A stretch of DNA of 64,000 nucleotides from Sulfuriflexus mobilis (GTDB taxonomy: Bacteria > Pseudomonadota > Gammaproteobacteria > AKS1), in NCBI RefSeq assembly GCF_003967195.1, contig NZ_AP018725.1, positions 992,001-1,056,000 of the forward strand. Reading direction: 5' to 3'. Below, piece after piece: positions 22,583 through 32,450 of this stretch. The position numbers were made by a program, and so were the translations under genes. Under the pieces are notes generated by a model. It searched no databases, was not told where the DNA came from, and saw only the letters and a program-made list of their open reading frames with translations. Position 1 is the stretch's first letter, and each line of letters begins with the position of its first letter.

Positions 22583-23971
22583 ATGAAACCCGTTATCGCC
22601 CTGGTCGGCCGCCCCAATGTCGGCAAGTCGACATTGTTTAATCGCCTGACCCGCACGCGGGATGCCATTGTGGTGGACCAGCCCGGCATGACGCGTGACC
22701 GCCAGTATGGCACGGCAAAATTTGGCGAAAGGGATACGATTGTCATTGATACGGGTGGTCTCAGTGGCGAAGACGGTATTGATGAACTCATGGAAGGCCA
22801 GACCCTGCTGGCTATTAAAGAGGCCGACCTGGTGCTGTTTCTCGTTGATGCCCGTGACGGCCTTAACGGTGGTGACGAGATCATCGCCGCCCGCCTGCGC
22901 CAGCTTGGCAAAAAGATCCTCTTGATTATGAACAAGAGCGACGGTGTCAATACTGACTTTCTCGCTGCCGATTTTTATGTGCTTGGCCTGGGTGAGCCGA
23001 TCCCGATCTCTGCCGTGCATGGCCGTGGCCCTGGTGGCCTCGAAGAGGTAGTGCTCGATGCCTTGCCAATAGCGGAAGGTGAAGACGAAGACGTCGACGA
23101 AGGCATACGTATTGCCGTGATCGGTCGTCCGAATGCCGGCAAATCAACACTGGTGAATCGTATCCTCGGTGAAGAACGTGTGCTGGTTTACGACATGCCG
23201 GGTACCACGCGTGACAGTATTAGTATCCCCTTTGAACGACGTGGCACGCACTACACCCTGATCGATACTGCCGGTGTCCGGCGTCGTGGCAAGGTGCATG
23301 AGACCGTCGAGAAGTTCAGTGTTATTAAGACCCTGCAGGCGATTGGTGAGGCAAATGTTGTCATCGTCGTATTTGACGCCCACCGTGGCGTCACTGATCA
23401 GGATGTAACCTTGCTTGGTTTTGCCCTTGAGCAGGGACGTGCGTTGGTTATCGCCATTAATAAATGGGATGGTCTGACAAAGGATGAGCGTGCGCGCATC
23501 AAAGATGAACTCGACCGTCGGCTGAACTTTATCGATTATGCCGATGAGTTTTTCATTTCGGCCCTGCACGGTACCGGTGTCGGCGACTTGTTTGCCGCCG
23601 TCGACAAGGCCTATGCCTCGGCCATGATCAAGGTTAGTACCTCGAGATTGACCGAAATACTGGAAGATGCCGTGGCAGCCCATGCGCCACCACTGGTTCG
23701 CGGTCGTCGCATCAAGCTGCGTTATGCCCACCAGGGTGGACAGAATCCGCCGATTATCGTTATTCATGGTAATCAGACACAGAACGTGCCTGAAAGTTAT
23801 CAGCGTTACCTGACCAATACCTATCGCAAGGTGCTGGACCTGCATGGTACCCCGGTGCGTATCGAGTTCAAGACCGGCACTAACCCCTTTGAGGGCCGGC
23901 GTAACAAACTGACACCCAGGCAGCAATACAAGAAAAAGCGCCTGATGAAGCACGTGCGCAAGAGCAAGTAA
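22583..23971 (+). CDS. der: Ribosome-associated GTPase Der (EngA)
   Basis: Der assists 50S subunit assembly. The 462-residue protein has its two tandem G domains: [14 protein letters not shown] near residue 8 with DTGG and NKSD, and [14 protein letters not shown] near residue 180 with [10 protein letters not shown] and NKWD. A KH-like C-terminal domain ends RKLTP-like with basic residues ([19 protein letters not shown]). It is the last gene of the hisS-der run. Confidence 0.99.
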   Translation: MKPVIALVGRPNVGKSTLFNRLTRTRDAIVVDQPGMTRDRQYGTAKFGERDTIVIDTGGLSGEDGIDELMEGQTLLAIKEADLVLFLVDARDGLNGGDEIIAARLRQLGKKILLIMNKSDGVNTDFLAADFYVLGLGEPIPISAVHGRGPGGLEEVVLDALPIAEGEDEDVDEGIRIAVIGRPNAGKSTLVNRILGEERVLVYDMPGTTRDSISIPFERRGTHYTLIDTAGVRRRGKVHETVEKFSVIKTLQAIGEANVVIVVFDAHRGVTDQDVTLLGFALEQGRALVIAINKWDGLTKDERARIKDELDRRLNFIDYADEFFISALHGTGVGDLFAAVDKAYASAMIKVSTSRLTEILEDAVAAHAPPLVRGRRIKLRYAHQGGQNPPIIVIHGNQTQNVPESYQRYLTNTYRKVLDLHGTPVRIEFKTGTNPFEGRRNKLTPRQQYKKKRLMKHVRKSK

Positions 23972-24127
23972 ATTTTCCACGAGAGACGTTGCAGCAATGT
24001 TGCTAGCGTCAGCGGGCCTTGTTCAGACCCCTGGGTTCTCGATATTCCTTTATTGTTGTCGGGTATATTTTCAGCAGATTCGATACCATAATAAAGACAG
24101 TTCTAGTCCCCGGGTTACTTTGCCAGC

Positions 24128-24820
24128 GTGATATTAACAACCAGTCCTGCTATTGCCCGTTATACCCCGGCTGCGCGTGGATACTCGCCTGCCGAGGCCA
24201 ATATTGGGCAAGCTGCCACCCCGCAGCCCCCTGCACAACTCGAACGTACCATGCCGCCCCAGGGAGTGGTGGAGAGCCCGCGCACAACCCGTGTCCTTCA
24301 GCCGCAAAATCAGGGTCTCAACGAGGATGCCCGACGTGTCCTGGAGCAACTCAAGGCACGCGATCGCGAGGTACGTAGCCACGAGGCGGCGCATCTGGCC
24401 GCGGCCGGCAGTTACGCCACCAGCGGTGCCAGTTTCACCTACCAGCGAGGCCCGGACGGTCAATTTTATGCTATCGGTGGCGAGGTCGGGGTGGATATAG
24501 CCAAGGTGGCGGGTGACCCACAGGCCAGCCTTGAAAAGGCGGAGCAGGTACGTGCCGCGGCACTGGCCCCCGCCAGCCCGTCCTCGCAAGACCGGGCGAT
24601 TGCCGCCCGTGCCAGCCAGTTGGCGGCCGAGGCACGCCGCGAGATCGCCTCGGCGGGCGAGGCCGGTGCACCGGGGGCAGACAGGTTAGCGGCTGTCGAG
24701 GTCGCCGAGGAATCTGCTACGGCAACGGCTTCGTCAAGCGGTTCGGCCGTGCAGGCCTATGAGGCGGTGTCGACCACTTTGGCCGTGCAATCACCGCGGT
24801 TACTGGATATACAGATATAA
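24128..24820 (+). CDS. Putative metalloprotease, SprA-related family
   Basis: The 230-residue protein has a Pro- and Gln-rich N-terminus, then a region that includes VRSHEAAHLAAAG near residue 80 and FYAIGGEVGVDIAKVAGDP, and an Ala-rich C-terminal tail. The HExxH-type HEAAH and the IGGEVGVD block are typical of the SprA-related (putative metalloprotease, CJM1_0395-like) family, whose function is unknown. No signal peptide is evident. It stands alone after der. Confidence 0.75.
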   Translation: MILTTSPAIARYTPAARGYSPAEANIGQAATPQPPAQLERTMPPQGVVESPRTTRVLQPQNQGLNEDARRVLEQLKARDREVRSHEAAHLAAAGSYATSGASFTYQRGPDGQFYAIGGEVGVDIAKVAGDPQASLEKAEQVRAAALAPASPSSQDRAIAARASQLAAEARREIASAGEAGAPGADRLAAVEVAEESATATASSSGSAVQAYEAVSTTLAVQSPRLLDIQI

Positions 24821-24858
24821 AAGTGTGAAAGTATACAAGTGTAATGGGGGAGCAGGGA

Positions 24859-25053
24859 ATGAAGACCTTGGTAATCATAGTTGTGTCAGTGTTGATTGTT
24901 GGCTGTTCTGAAGAGGAGCCAGCGAAAGTCGGCGACGATGCGAGCTTCTCCGCTATGGTCGATAGTCAGGCGCAAGCCATGCAAAAGGCCAAGGCCCTTG
25001 AAGGGGTAATGCGGGATGCAGAGAAAAAGCGTCGTGAGCAGATGGGGCAATAG
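24859..25053 (+). CDS. Small predicted lipoprotein, 64 residues
   Basis: The start at MKTLVIIVVSVLIVGCSEEE has GGGAG/AGGGA just upstream; an in-frame ATG five codons earlier is less likely. A short hydrophobic signal ends with LIVGC, a clean lipobox, giving a mature protein of about 50 residues that is charged and probably helical (AMQKAKALEGVMRDAEKKRREQ). Function is not recognised. It may be co-transcribed with the next two genes. Confidence 0.7.
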   Translation: MKTLVIIVVSVLIVGCSEEEPAKVGDDASFSAMVDSQAQAMQKAKALEGVMRDAEKKRREQMGQ

Positions 25054-25127
25054 CCGGGCAAGCTGGCTTGTTGCAGTCTGCCAGGAACATAGTAAGCTGT
25101 AATGGTATTAATGAACGATATACCCCG

Positions 25128-25508
25128 ATGCCGACACCGCTATTATTTTCCATTATTGAATCGCCTACTCACCCGCCCCTGTCGGAGTATTATCGGGAGC
25201 GGGGTATTAAGGAATTACGCCTGACGTCTACGCGTAAGGCGATTAGTGCCCTGAAGGCGAACAAGCCGGATTTTGTAGTGGCAGAGTTTATTTATGGCTA
25301 CGGTAATAATTACGCAGGGGTGAATATTTGTAACCTGGATGTGTTTTTATACAGTCTGCAAAAGTATGCGCCGCAGGCAAAGGTGATCATCTTTGTCGAT
25401 AAGGAAGAAAAGAAGTTTACTGCCAGGCTGGCCGAGCTATTTCCCCTGCATGGTATCCTACAGTACCCGATTCGCGAGCCTGAATTCAGGGCTTTATTGG
25501 AGAGTTAA
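25128..25508 (+). CDS. Hypothetical protein with receiver-like pattern, 126 residues
   Basis: The protein starts MPTPLLFSIIESPTHPPLSEYY; upstream codons in the same frame are not convincing. Alternating beta-like and helical stretches (KPDFVVAEFIYGYGNNY, APQAKVIIFVDKEEKKF, LHGILQYPIREPEFRALLE) suggest a CheY-like alpha/beta fold, but I see no canonical phospho-acceptor pocket. Function is unknown. The stop overlaps the next start by one base (TAATG). Confidence 0.6.
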   Translation: MPTPLLFSIIESPTHPPLSEYYRERGIKELRLTSTRKAISALKANKPDFVVAEFIYGYGNNYAGVNICNLDVFLYSLQKYAPQAKVIIFVDKEEKKFTARLAELFPLHGILQYPIREPEFRALLES

Positions 25509-26284
25509 TGGTACGTACGAAGTTTGGACAAGTGGTCATTATGGCCTTATCACTGACGGTAGCGACAGGCACGGCGCAGGCTGGCTGGTCTGACTTTTTG
25601 GGTGATGTACTCGGTGATCTGGTGAAACCGGCCACCAGCGAAGATGCGGTGAAGGCCGGTAGTAGTGCGTTGGGGAAACAGGAAATGATCCAGGCCGTAC
25701 TTGAGGCCCTCGAAGTAGGGGCAAAACGTGCCATTGCGTTATTGGCAAAGGATGGTGGTTATCTGAACGACAAGGCCGTGAAGATACTGATGCCCGAGAG
25801 CCTGCAAAAGCTTGATGATGTATTGCGCAAGGTCGGGCAGGAAAAATATGCCGACCGGTTTATCGCCAGTATGAACAGCGCAGCCGAACGGGCAGTGCCA
25901 AAGACCACCACAATTGTCATTGATGCGATTAAGAAAATGAGCCTGAGTGATGCCCAGGCCATCTTGCGGGGAAATGATGATGCGGCTACGCAATATCTTC
26001 GTGAGCACACCTCGACGGCCCTGCAAGAGGCGATTCAACCTATCGTCACCGCGACGATGGACGAAGTCGGTGTAACGGCAGCGTATAAAAAGATGGTGCG
26101 CAAGGCCGACTTCCTGTCTTCATTCGTGGATAAAGACTCACTGGATATTGATCGCTACGTCACGGCGAAGACCCTCGATGGCCTGTTCCTCAAACTGGCC
26201 GATGAAGAGGCGCGTATCCGCAAGGACCCGCTGGCACGTTCCAGTGATTTGCTGAAGAAGGTCTTTGCCGAGTTTACCAAGTAA
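25508..26284 (+). CDS. DUF4197 domain-containing exported protein
   Basis: The 258-residue protein has a signal peptide ending near ATGTAQAGWS (residues 1-25). The rest matches DUF4197: LVKPATSEDAVKAGSSALGKQ, LMPESLQKLDDVLRKVGQEKYADRF, MNSAAERAVPKT, and DAQAILRGNDDAATQYLREHT. Members are predicted periplasmic helical proteins of unknown function. It overlaps the preceding gene by one base and is convergent to the M23 peptidase gene. Confidence 0.85.
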   Translation: MVRTKFGQVVIMALSLTVATGTAQAGWSDFLGDVLGDLVKPATSEDAVKAGSSALGKQEMIQAVLEALEVGAKRAIALLAKDGGYLNDKAVKILMPESLQKLDDVLRKVGQEKYADRFIASMNSAAERAVPKTTTIVIDAIKKMSLSDAQAILRGNDDAATQYLREHTSTALQEAIQPIVTATMDEVGVTAAYKKMVRKADFLSSFVDKDSLDIDRYVTAKTLDGLFLKLADEEARIRKDPLARSSDLLKKVFAEFTK

Positions 26285-26287
26285 CGA

Positions 26288-27139
26288 CTAGGGCCGACTG
26301 GCCTGTTCGGGCTCGAGAAACAACATCGGGTCGACGCGAGTATTGTTGAGACTCACGCCCCAGTGCAGGTGAGCACCGGTCACACGGCCGGTCTTGCCGA
26401 CTGCACCAATGGTCTCACCACGCGCGACCGTTTGCCCGGGCATTACATCAATGCGACTCATGTGACAATACATGGTCACCAGGCCTTGACCGTGATCAAT
26501 GAGAACCGTGTTGCCATTAAAAAAATAATCGCCGGTATCAATGACGACGCCCGATGATGGATTGTAGATTGCCACGCCCTCGGCCGCGGCGATATCCAGG
26601 CCGCTGTGCGGGTTGCGTGCCTGTTTGTTGAAAAAACGCCGCAGACCGAACGGACTGCTGAACGGACCCTCGACCGGCTTGAGGAAATTCGTCTCAACGT
26701 GCTCCTGCCGACTCCATTTTTTCAGGGCGGCGAGGATGATCTTCTTCTCCGCACGGATACGTTTCAGGTCAGCCGCATTCGGGTTGACCTTGCGCTTGTT
26801 CTTTATTGTCAGATGCTGGCTGGCATAGGTTTTGTTTTTTACCGCAAAGCCGACCTTGTACGCGGCTGTGGTAGGTTCCTCGATACGTATATGGTGTTTG
26901 CCTGGCTTGGCCGTCAGCGGGATACCGATCACGGCATACCAGCGACCACCTTCCCTGATGACCATGACGCGATTATTGCCATAGTGCACCGTTGGCGCCT
27001 GCTCGACGCGGGTCTCGAGTTGGAGCACAGCCACCCCACCGGGCACGGCATTGTGTTGTGGCAGGGCCTGCGCCAGGAGTGGCAGCATGCACAGCGCCAG
27101 CAACAGGCTTATTTGTTGTGTGAAGATTCGACGCGACAT
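26288..27139 (-). CDS. M23 family metallopeptidase (LytM-type, exported)
   Basis: The 283-residue protein has a signal peptide (about residues 1-25, LLLALCMLPLLAQA), a beta-rich middle domain, and a LytM peptidase domain. The zinc ligands are visible in NPHSGLDIAA (His, Asp) and GAHLHWGVSL (HxH), so it should be an active endopeptidase on peptidoglycan crosslinks. The start overlaps the end of xseA by 31 bases, so the two genes are probably co-transcribed. Confidence 0.93.
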   Translation of the reverse strand: MSRRIFTQQISLLLALCMLPLLAQALPQHNAVPGGVAVLQLETRVEQAPTVHYGNNRVMVIREGGRWYAVIGIPLTAKPGKHHIRIEEPTTAAYKVGFAVKNKTYASQHLTIKNKRKVNPNAADLKRIRAEKKIILAALKKWSRQEHVETNFLKPVEGPFSSPFGLRRFFNKQARNPHSGLDIAAAEGVAIYNPSSGVVIDTGDYFFNGNTVLIDHGQGLVTMYCHMSRIDVMPGQTVARGETIGAVGKTGRVTGAHLHWGVSLNNTRVDPMLFLEPEQASRP

Positions 27140-28461
27140 AAAAGGCTTCCCCTGGCCAGACGGGTTTCGATTTGTTCACCGATGGCTACTTTACTCGCAT
27201 CACGCAGTAATTCGCCATCGCTGACACGCTGGGCCAGGGCATAACCACGCCCGAGGGTGGCGAGTGGACTGACCGCATCAAGGGCCCGGCCCAGCGAGGT
27301 GAGTTTTTGCGCAGTGTGTCGCAGGCGTTCCTGCATCGCCTTGTGCAAACGTGCCTGCAGGTTAGTCTGCCGCCCCTGCAAGATCGCCACGCGCTGCGCC
27401 GGGCTGTGTTGCAGCAGGCGGGCATGCAGGGCGGCGAGCTTGTCCTGACGCCGATGCTGGTAGTGTTGCAGGGCCATGCCCTGGCGTTGCTGCAACTCGC
27501 GGATACGGGTCTGAGCCCTGGCCAGGCGTTGTGCGGGTGATTGCAGGCGGCGGCTCAGCCAATCGAGGCGCTGGCTGGTCTGGCGCAGGCGGTTTTGCAT
27601 ACTGGCAGACAGGCGGCGTTGCAGGCTGACGAGCCGGGCCGACCACTCCTGACGGTCCGGGCTGAGCAATTCGGCGGCCGCCGAGGGGGTGGGGGCACGC
27701 ACATCGGCGACAAAATCGGCAATCGTGAAGTCCACCTCGTGGCCGACCGCGCTGACCAACGGGATCCGGCTCTGGAAGATGGTGCGGGCCAGCACCTCCT
27801 CGTTGAAGGCCCACAGGTCCTCCAGTGAGCCACCACCACGACTCAGCAGCAGGACGTCACATTCACGACGAATATTCGCTAATTCAATGGCTTGGGCGAT
27901 TTTTTCAGCCGCCCCCTGGCCCTGAACCGGGATCGGGTAGATGAGGACCGGGATGGCCGGGAAACGTCGCTTCAGCACAGTAAGAATGTCGCGGATCGCC
28001 GCGCCACTGGGCGAGGTGAGCACGCCAATCTGACGGGGGATGGAAGGTAGGGGTTGTTTGTGGGCGGCCTCAAACAGGCCCTCGTTGCGCAGGCGGCGCT
28101 TCATGGCCTCGTATTCACGCCGCAGGGCGCCATCGCCTGCCTCTTCCATGTGTTCAATGATGAGCTGAAAGTCACCACGGGCCTCGTAGAGGCTGACCTT
28201 GGCCCGCACCCGCACCTGCTGGCCGTTTTCCGGCGTGAAGTCGAGCAGGCGACAGCGCATGCGGAACATGGCGCAGCGGAGCTGGGACGAGGCGTCTTTC
28301 AGGGAGAAATAGATATGCCCGGAGGCAGGTTGGGCGAGGTTGGAGATCTCACCCTCGACCCAGATCAGGGAAAAATTGTCCTCCAGCAACTCGCGGGCGG
28401 CGTGGCTAAGTTCAGAGACACTGAATATCTCGCGTTGGGCTGTATCGGCAAAATCCTCCAT
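27109..28461 (-). CDS. xseA: Exodeoxyribonuclease VII large subunit XseA
   Basis: The 450-residue protein starts with an OB-fold (SLIWVEGEISNLAQPASGH-type sequence at about residues 32-50), continues with the catalytic region (GVLTSPSGAAIRDIL, RGGGSLEDLWAFNEE, SAVGHEVDFTIADFVADVRA), and ends in a long coiled coil. With XseB it degrades single-stranded DNA to oligonucleotides. xseB is not in the window. Confidence 0.97.
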   Translation of the reverse strand: MEDFADTAQREIFSVSELSHAARELLEDNFSLIWVEGEISNLAQPASGHIYFSLKDASSQLRCAMFRMRCRLLDFTPENGQQVRVRAKVSLYEARGDFQLIIEHMEEAGDGALRREYEAMKRRLRNEGLFEAAHKQPLPSIPRQIGVLTSPSGAAIRDILTVLKRRFPAIPVLIYPIPVQGQGAAEKIAQAIELANIRRECDVLLLSRGGGSLEDLWAFNEEVLARTIFQSRIPLVSAVGHEVDFTIADFVADVRAPTPSAAAELLSPDRQEWSARLVSLQRRLSASMQNRLRQTSQRLDWLSRRLQSPAQRLARAQTRIRELQQRQGMALQHYQHRRQDKLAALHARLLQHSPAQRVAILQGRQTNLQARLHKAMQERLRHTAQKLTSLGRALDAVSPLATLGRGYALAQRVSDGELLRDASKVAIGEQIETRLARGSLLCRVESSHNK

Positions 28462-28768
28462 AGGGGAATGATAACGGGGTGGCTGGCCGATGCCTAATAA
28501 ATTGCCAAAACCACAAGCCGTTCCCGGCCTGTCTCATAGATACCCTGACGACACTGGAAGCGGTGTAGGGTACTCATGATGATGCCTGAAAGGCATCTAT
28601 GAGCCACTAACCACCTCCCGAGTCCGGGCGCAAAGAACCTCTTCGAGGTTCAGGGCAATCTCCGATATCGGTGGTTCTTATGGTTCTTCCGCTTAAACCA
28701 GCTTTCTAGGTTGCCAAATTCACCACTCACAGAATCCCTTCGGGCTTCATTGTGCTCCGGAGTCAGGG
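28462..28768. other. Intergenic region between xseA and the SoxXA-binding-like gene
   Basis: No gene is seen. It holds a compact palindromic structure at 28533-28603 (listed separately). It also has a 20-mer at 28732-28751 (GAATCCCTTCGGGCTTCATT) that recurs with two changes at 42225-42244 downstream of the second tRNA-Ser, and a small hairpin at CCTCTTCGAGG near 28640. Confidence 0.6.
28533..28603. repeat. 71-nt palindromic structure, three-way-junction fold
   Basis: Three stems nest without conflict. The outer stem is CTCATAGA (28533-28540) with TCTATGAG (28596-28603). Inside, TACCCT pairs with AGGGTA (28541-28546/28567-28572), extended by ACAC/GTGT. Then ATGCCT pairs with AGGCAT (28582-28587/28591-28596). 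The fold is equally possible on either strand. It could be a REP-like repeat or a small structured RNA; I do not recognise a family. Confidence 0.6.
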
Positions 28769-28800
28769 CAAAAAAAGGCCGGCGAGGACGCCGGCCTTTC
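28769..28800 (-). terminator. Intrinsic terminator for the minus-strand small secreted protein gene
   Basis: AAAGGCCGGCG (28774-28784) pairs perfectly with CGCCGGCCTTT (28789-28799) around a 4-base loop. Read on the minus strand it is followed by a run of seven T. It lies about 25 bp after the stop of the 103-residue gene. Confidence 0.92.
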
Positions 28801-28822
28801 GGGATACCCCTGGGGCAGGGTT

Positions 28823-29134
28823 TTAGCGGATATCCTTACCCATGGTGGCGTGGGCCTCGGCCATGGCCTGCGACATACCCAGCTGGCCCTGGCGATCAGC
28901 TTGGCCGGCCAGTTTCATGGCCGTGGCGAAATCACCCTTTTTATAGGCTTGTTTGGCCTTGCCGAGGATCTTGTAGCTGTCTCGCCATTCACCCCTTACA
29001 CTCTTGGCAGATTCGATAGAGTTCACGGCATTGCCGATAGCGGTTGCGGCATCTTTTTTGGACGGGCCTTCAGCAAAGGCGCTGGTCCCAGCGAGCATAC
29101 AGGTAGCGGCTGCAAGAATAGCGATTTTTTTCAT
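28823..29134 (-). CDS. SoxXA-binding-protein-like small periplasmic protein
   Basis: The 103-residue protein has a signal peptide cleaved after TSAFA (residue 21). The mature part is helical with SAKSVRGEWRDSYKILGKA, AYKKGDFATAMKLAGQADRQG and LGMSQAMAEA. This GEWRD-GDF-A.KLA..A..QG pattern resembles the SoxXA-binding proteins (SAXB/SoxK) of sulfur oxidisers, which stimulate thiosulfate oxidation. No sox genes are in the window, so the link is by similarity only. A strong terminator follows it. Confidence 0.6.
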   Translation of the reverse strand: MKKIAILAAATCMLAGTSAFAEGPSKKDAATAIGNAVNSIESAKSVRGEWRDSYKILGKAKQAYKKGDFATAMKLAGQADRQGQLGMSQAMAEAHATMGKDIR

Positions 29135-29337
29135 TTTTTCGTTCCTCCTCCGGAGAGTGTTATTTAGGGTCTTTTTTTGGTGTTTATTGCTGGTTTTTTA
29201 TCATTATGGCCAACGCCAGCACGCGTCTATTCGGTCAATAACCCTAGGCTACCGAGTTTACCCAGCCCCCGTCAAACTCTATAATTATCCGCTAATTAAT
29301 CGGCCACCGTGGCCACCGACCCAAATGGGAAACCCGC

Positions 29338-30798
29338 ATGCGGATAATCGAAGAAGCTCTTACTTTTGATGATGTTATGCTCATCCCGGCGCACTCTACC
29401 GTGCTGCCCAAGGAAGTGAGCCTGGCGACACGTCTGACTCGAGACATCACTCTGAACATGCCATTGCTCTCCGCGGCCATGGATACGGTGACGGAGTCCC
29501 GTCTCGCCATCGCCATGGCGCAGGAGGGGGGCATCGGTATTATTCACAAGAACCTGACCATTGAACGGCAGGCCGAAGAAGTCCTCCGGGTGAAAAAGTT
29601 TGAGAGCGGGGTGGTGAAAGACCCGATCACGGTGCCGCCTTCAACGACGATTGGTGACCTGCTCGCGCTGACGCGTAAGTACAACATCTCGGGTGTGCCG
29701 GTGGTCGACAATAACGAGCTGGTCGGTATCGTTACCGGCCGTGACATGCGTTTTGAAACCCGCTTTGGTGCGCCGATTTCTGAAATCATGACACCCAAGG
29801 ATCGCCTGGTGACCGTGATGGAAGGCGCCGGCCGTGAAGAAGTCGTGGCCCTGCTGCATAAGCACCGCATTGAAAAAGTGCTGGTGGTAAACAAGAACTT
29901 TGAACTGCGTGGCCTGATCACCGCAAAGGATATTCAGAAGGCCACCGACAAACCACTGGCCTGTAAGGATGACCTCGGTCACCTGCGTGTCGGGGCGGCG
30001 GTCGGTGCAGCGCAGAACGATGACCGCGTCGTCGCACTGGCCGAGGCCGGCGTTGATGTGATCATTGTCGATACCGCACACGGTCATTCGCAAGGTGTGC
30101 TCGACAAGGTACGTTGGGTAAAACAAAACTTCCCGGACATCCAGGTCATCGGTGGTAATATTGCCACCGCCGCCGCCGCCCTGGCACTGCGTGATGCCGG
30201 TGCGGATGCCGTCAAGGTAGGTATTGGTCCGGGTTCAATCTGTACCACGCGTATCGTCGCAGGTATCGGGGTGCCGCAAATATCTGCCGTTTCGAATGTG
30301 GCTAAAGCCCTGGCGAAAGATGGCATCCCGCTGATCGCCGATGGCGGTATTCGCTTCTCCGGTGATGTCGCCAAGGCGCTGGCCGCGGGTGCACATAGCG
30401 TCATGATGGGTAGCATGTTCGCAGGTACCGATGAGTCACCGGGTGAAATTGAGTTGTACCAGGGACGTTCCTACAAATCTTACCGTGGCATGGGTTCCAT
30501 CGGTGCCATGGGTCAGAAGGAAGGTTCCAGTGACCGTTACTTCCAGGAAAGCTCGGACCAGGACAAGCTGGTGCCGGAAGGTATCGAGGGACGCGTCCCA
30601 TACAAGGGTACCCTGCTGAATATCATTCACCAGATCCTCGGTGGTGTCCGTGCCAGTATGGGTTATACCGGTTGTGCCAATCTTGAGGAAATGCGTACCA
30701 AGCCGGAATTTGTGCGTGTGACCAATGCCGGTGTACAGGAAAGTCATGTACATGACGTGCAGATAACCAAAGAAGCGCCGAACTATCGCAGTAACTAA
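29338..30798 (+). CDS. guaB: IMP dehydrogenase GuaB
   Basis: GuaB oxidises IMP to XMP, the committed step to GMP. The 486-residue protein has the N-terminal TIM-barrel part ([19 protein letters not shown]), tandem CBS domains between about residues 95 and 200, the catalytic loop cysteine in [13 protein letters not shown], and the flap region. guaA follows 60 bp later. Confidence 0.99.
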   Translation: MRIIEEALTFDDVMLIPAHSTVLPKEVSLATRLTRDITLNMPLLSAAMDTVTESRLAIAMAQEGGIGIIHKNLTIERQAEEVLRVKKFESGVVKDPITVPPSTTIGDLLALTRKYNISGVPVVDNNELVGIVTGRDMRFETRFGAPISEIMTPKDRLVTVMEGAGREEVVALLHKHRIEKVLVVNKNFELRGLITAKDIQKATDKPLACKDDLGHLRVGAAVGAAQNDDRVVALAEAGVDVIIVDTAHGHSQGVLDKVRWVKQNFPDIQVIGGNIATAAAALALRDAGADAVKVGIGPGSICTTRIVAGIGVPQISAVSNVAKALAKDGIPLIADGGIRFSGDVAKALAAGAHSVMMGSMFAGTDESPGEIELYQGRSYKSYRGMGSIGAMGQKEGSSDRYFQESSDQDKLVPEGIEGRVPYKGTLLNIIHQILGGVRASMGYTGCANLEEMRTKPEFVRVTNAGVQESHVHDVQITKEAPNYRSN

Positions 30799-30857
30799 TC
30801 ATGGATGGCGGGCGTAAGCCCGCCATTTTGTTTAACCCCCAGTTTGCAGGCTTATCG

Positions 30858-32435
30858 ATGTCCAATAACATTCACGCCGACCGTATTCTTATTCTCGATT
30901 TTGGTTCGCAGTACACACAATTGATTGCACGGCGCGTACGCGAGGCCGGTGTCTATTGTGAACTTTATGCCTGGGACATAAGCGATGAGGATGTCAGAAA
31001 CTTTAAGCCGTCAGGCATTATTTTGTCGGGTGGCCCGGAAAGCACCATCGGCGCAGGGGCACCGGTCGCGCCACAGGCCGTGTTTGAACTTGGCATCCCG
31101 GTGCTGGGGATTTGTTATGGCATGCAGACCATGGCCGCGCAGCTGGGTGGCAAGGTCGAGAATGCAGACCATCATGAATATGGTTTTGCCAAGGTCCGTG
31201 CTCGTGGACATACGGCCTTATTAAAAGACATTGAAGATGACGTCAGCGAAGAAGGTTACGGCCTGCTGGACGTCTGGATGAGTCATGGTGACCGGGTTGT
31301 TGAAATGCCAGAAGGTTTTACATTAATGGCATCAACGGATTCAGCACCGATTGCGGGTATTGCCAATGAAGAGAAAAATTTCTACGGCCTGCAGTTCCAT
31401 CCGGAGGTCACCCATACGCAGCAGGGCCAGCGCATAATTGAAAGATTTGTGCACAGCATCTGTGGTTGTGAGGCCCTCTGGAACCCGGGTAATATTGTTA
31501 ACGATGCGATTACCACCGTACGTAATAACGTTGGCAGTGACGAAGTGGTGCTGGGCCTGTCAGGTGGTGTCGATTCATCTGTGGTTGCGGCCTTGTTGCA
31601 TAAGGCGATTGGTGATCAGCTGACCTGTGTGTTTGTTGATAATGGCCTGCTGCGTTACAAGGAAGGTGACCAGGTCATGGCCACCTTTGCCAAGAACATG
31701 GGTGTTAAAGTCATCCGCATTGATGCCGAGGAGCGTTTTCTGGATGCGCTTAAGGGTGAAAACGATCCGGAGAAGAAGCGCAAGAGCATCGGTAACCTGT
31801 TTGTGGATATCTTCGAAGAAGAGTCAAATAAACTGAAGAATGCCAAGTGGCTGGCGCAGGGCACGATATATCCGGATGTGATTGAATCAGCCGGTGCCAA
31901 AACCGGCAAGGCGCACCTGATCAAGTCACATCATAATGTTGGTGGTCTGCCAGATTACATGAAGCTGGAACTCTGCGAACCTTTGCGTGAATTGTTTAAA
32001 GACGAGGTGCGCAAGCTGGGTGTCGAACTCGGCCTGCCGCATGACATGGTCTATCGTCACCCGTTCCCCGGCCCGGGGCTCGGCGTACGTATTCTGGGCG
32101 AGGTTAAAAAAGAATATGCGGATCTGTTGCGCCTGGCAGACCATATTTTTATCGAAGAATTATTCAGGCATGATTTATATCACGGTGTATCACAGGCCTT
32201 CACCGTGTTTCTGCCGGTCAAGTCTGTTGGCGTGACCGGTGATGGGCGTCGTTATCAATACGTGGTTGCCTTACGTGCAGTTGAGACGATTGATTTCATG
32301 ACTGCGCGCTGGGCACACCTGCCGTATGATTTCCTCGATTTGGTCTCGCGTCGTATTGTCAACGAAATTGATGGTATTTCACGCGTGGTGTATGACATCA
32401 CAGGCAAGCCACCAGGCACTATTGAGTGGGAATAA
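30858..32435 (+). CDS. guaA: GMP synthase (glutamine-hydrolysing) GuaA
   Basis: GuaA aminates XMP to GMP. The start at [21 protein letters not shown] gives 525 residues, the E. coli length; a longer in-frame ORF upstream is not conserved. The class I amidotransferase cysteine is in [15 protein letters not shown], with FHPEVTHT for the His/Glu pair. The PP-loop [15 protein letters not shown] marks the ATP pyrophosphatase domain. Confidence 0.99.
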   Translation: MSNNIHADRILILDFGSQYTQLIARRVREAGVYCELYAWDISDEDVRNFKPSGIILSGGPESTIGAGAPVAPQAVFELGIPVLGICYGMQTMAAQLGGKVENADHHEYGFAKVRARGHTALLKDIEDDVSEEGYGLLDVWMSHGDRVVEMPEGFTLMASTDSAPIAGIANEEKNFYGLQFHPEVTHTQQGQRIIERFVHSICGCEALWNPGNIVNDAITTVRNNVGSDEVVLGLSGGVDSSVVAALLHKAIGDQLTCVFVDNGLLRYKEGDQVMATFAKNMGVKVIRIDAEERFLDALKGENDPEKKRKSIGNLFVDIFEEESNKLKNAKWLAQGTIYPDVIESAGAKTGKAHLIKSHHNVGGLPDYMKLELCEPLRELFKDEVRKLGVELGLPHDMVYRHPFPGPGLGVRILGEVKKEYADLLRLADHIFIEELFRHDLYHGVSQAFTVFLPVKSVGVTGDGRRYQYVVALRAVETIDFMTARWAHLPYDFLDLVSRRIVNEIDGISRVVYDITGKPPGTIEWE

Positions 32436-32450
32436 TCAGATTGATGATCG

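Noticed and set aside
23144-23980. Long minus-strand open frame antisense to der (278 codons)
   Set aside because: A shadow of the der coding frame; the plus-strand protein has both GTPase domains and the antisense product shows nothing recognisable.
26606-27244. Plus-strand open frame (212 codons) antisense to the M23 peptidase and the end of xseA
   Set aside because: It crosses two confirmed genes on the other strand and has no recognisable domain.
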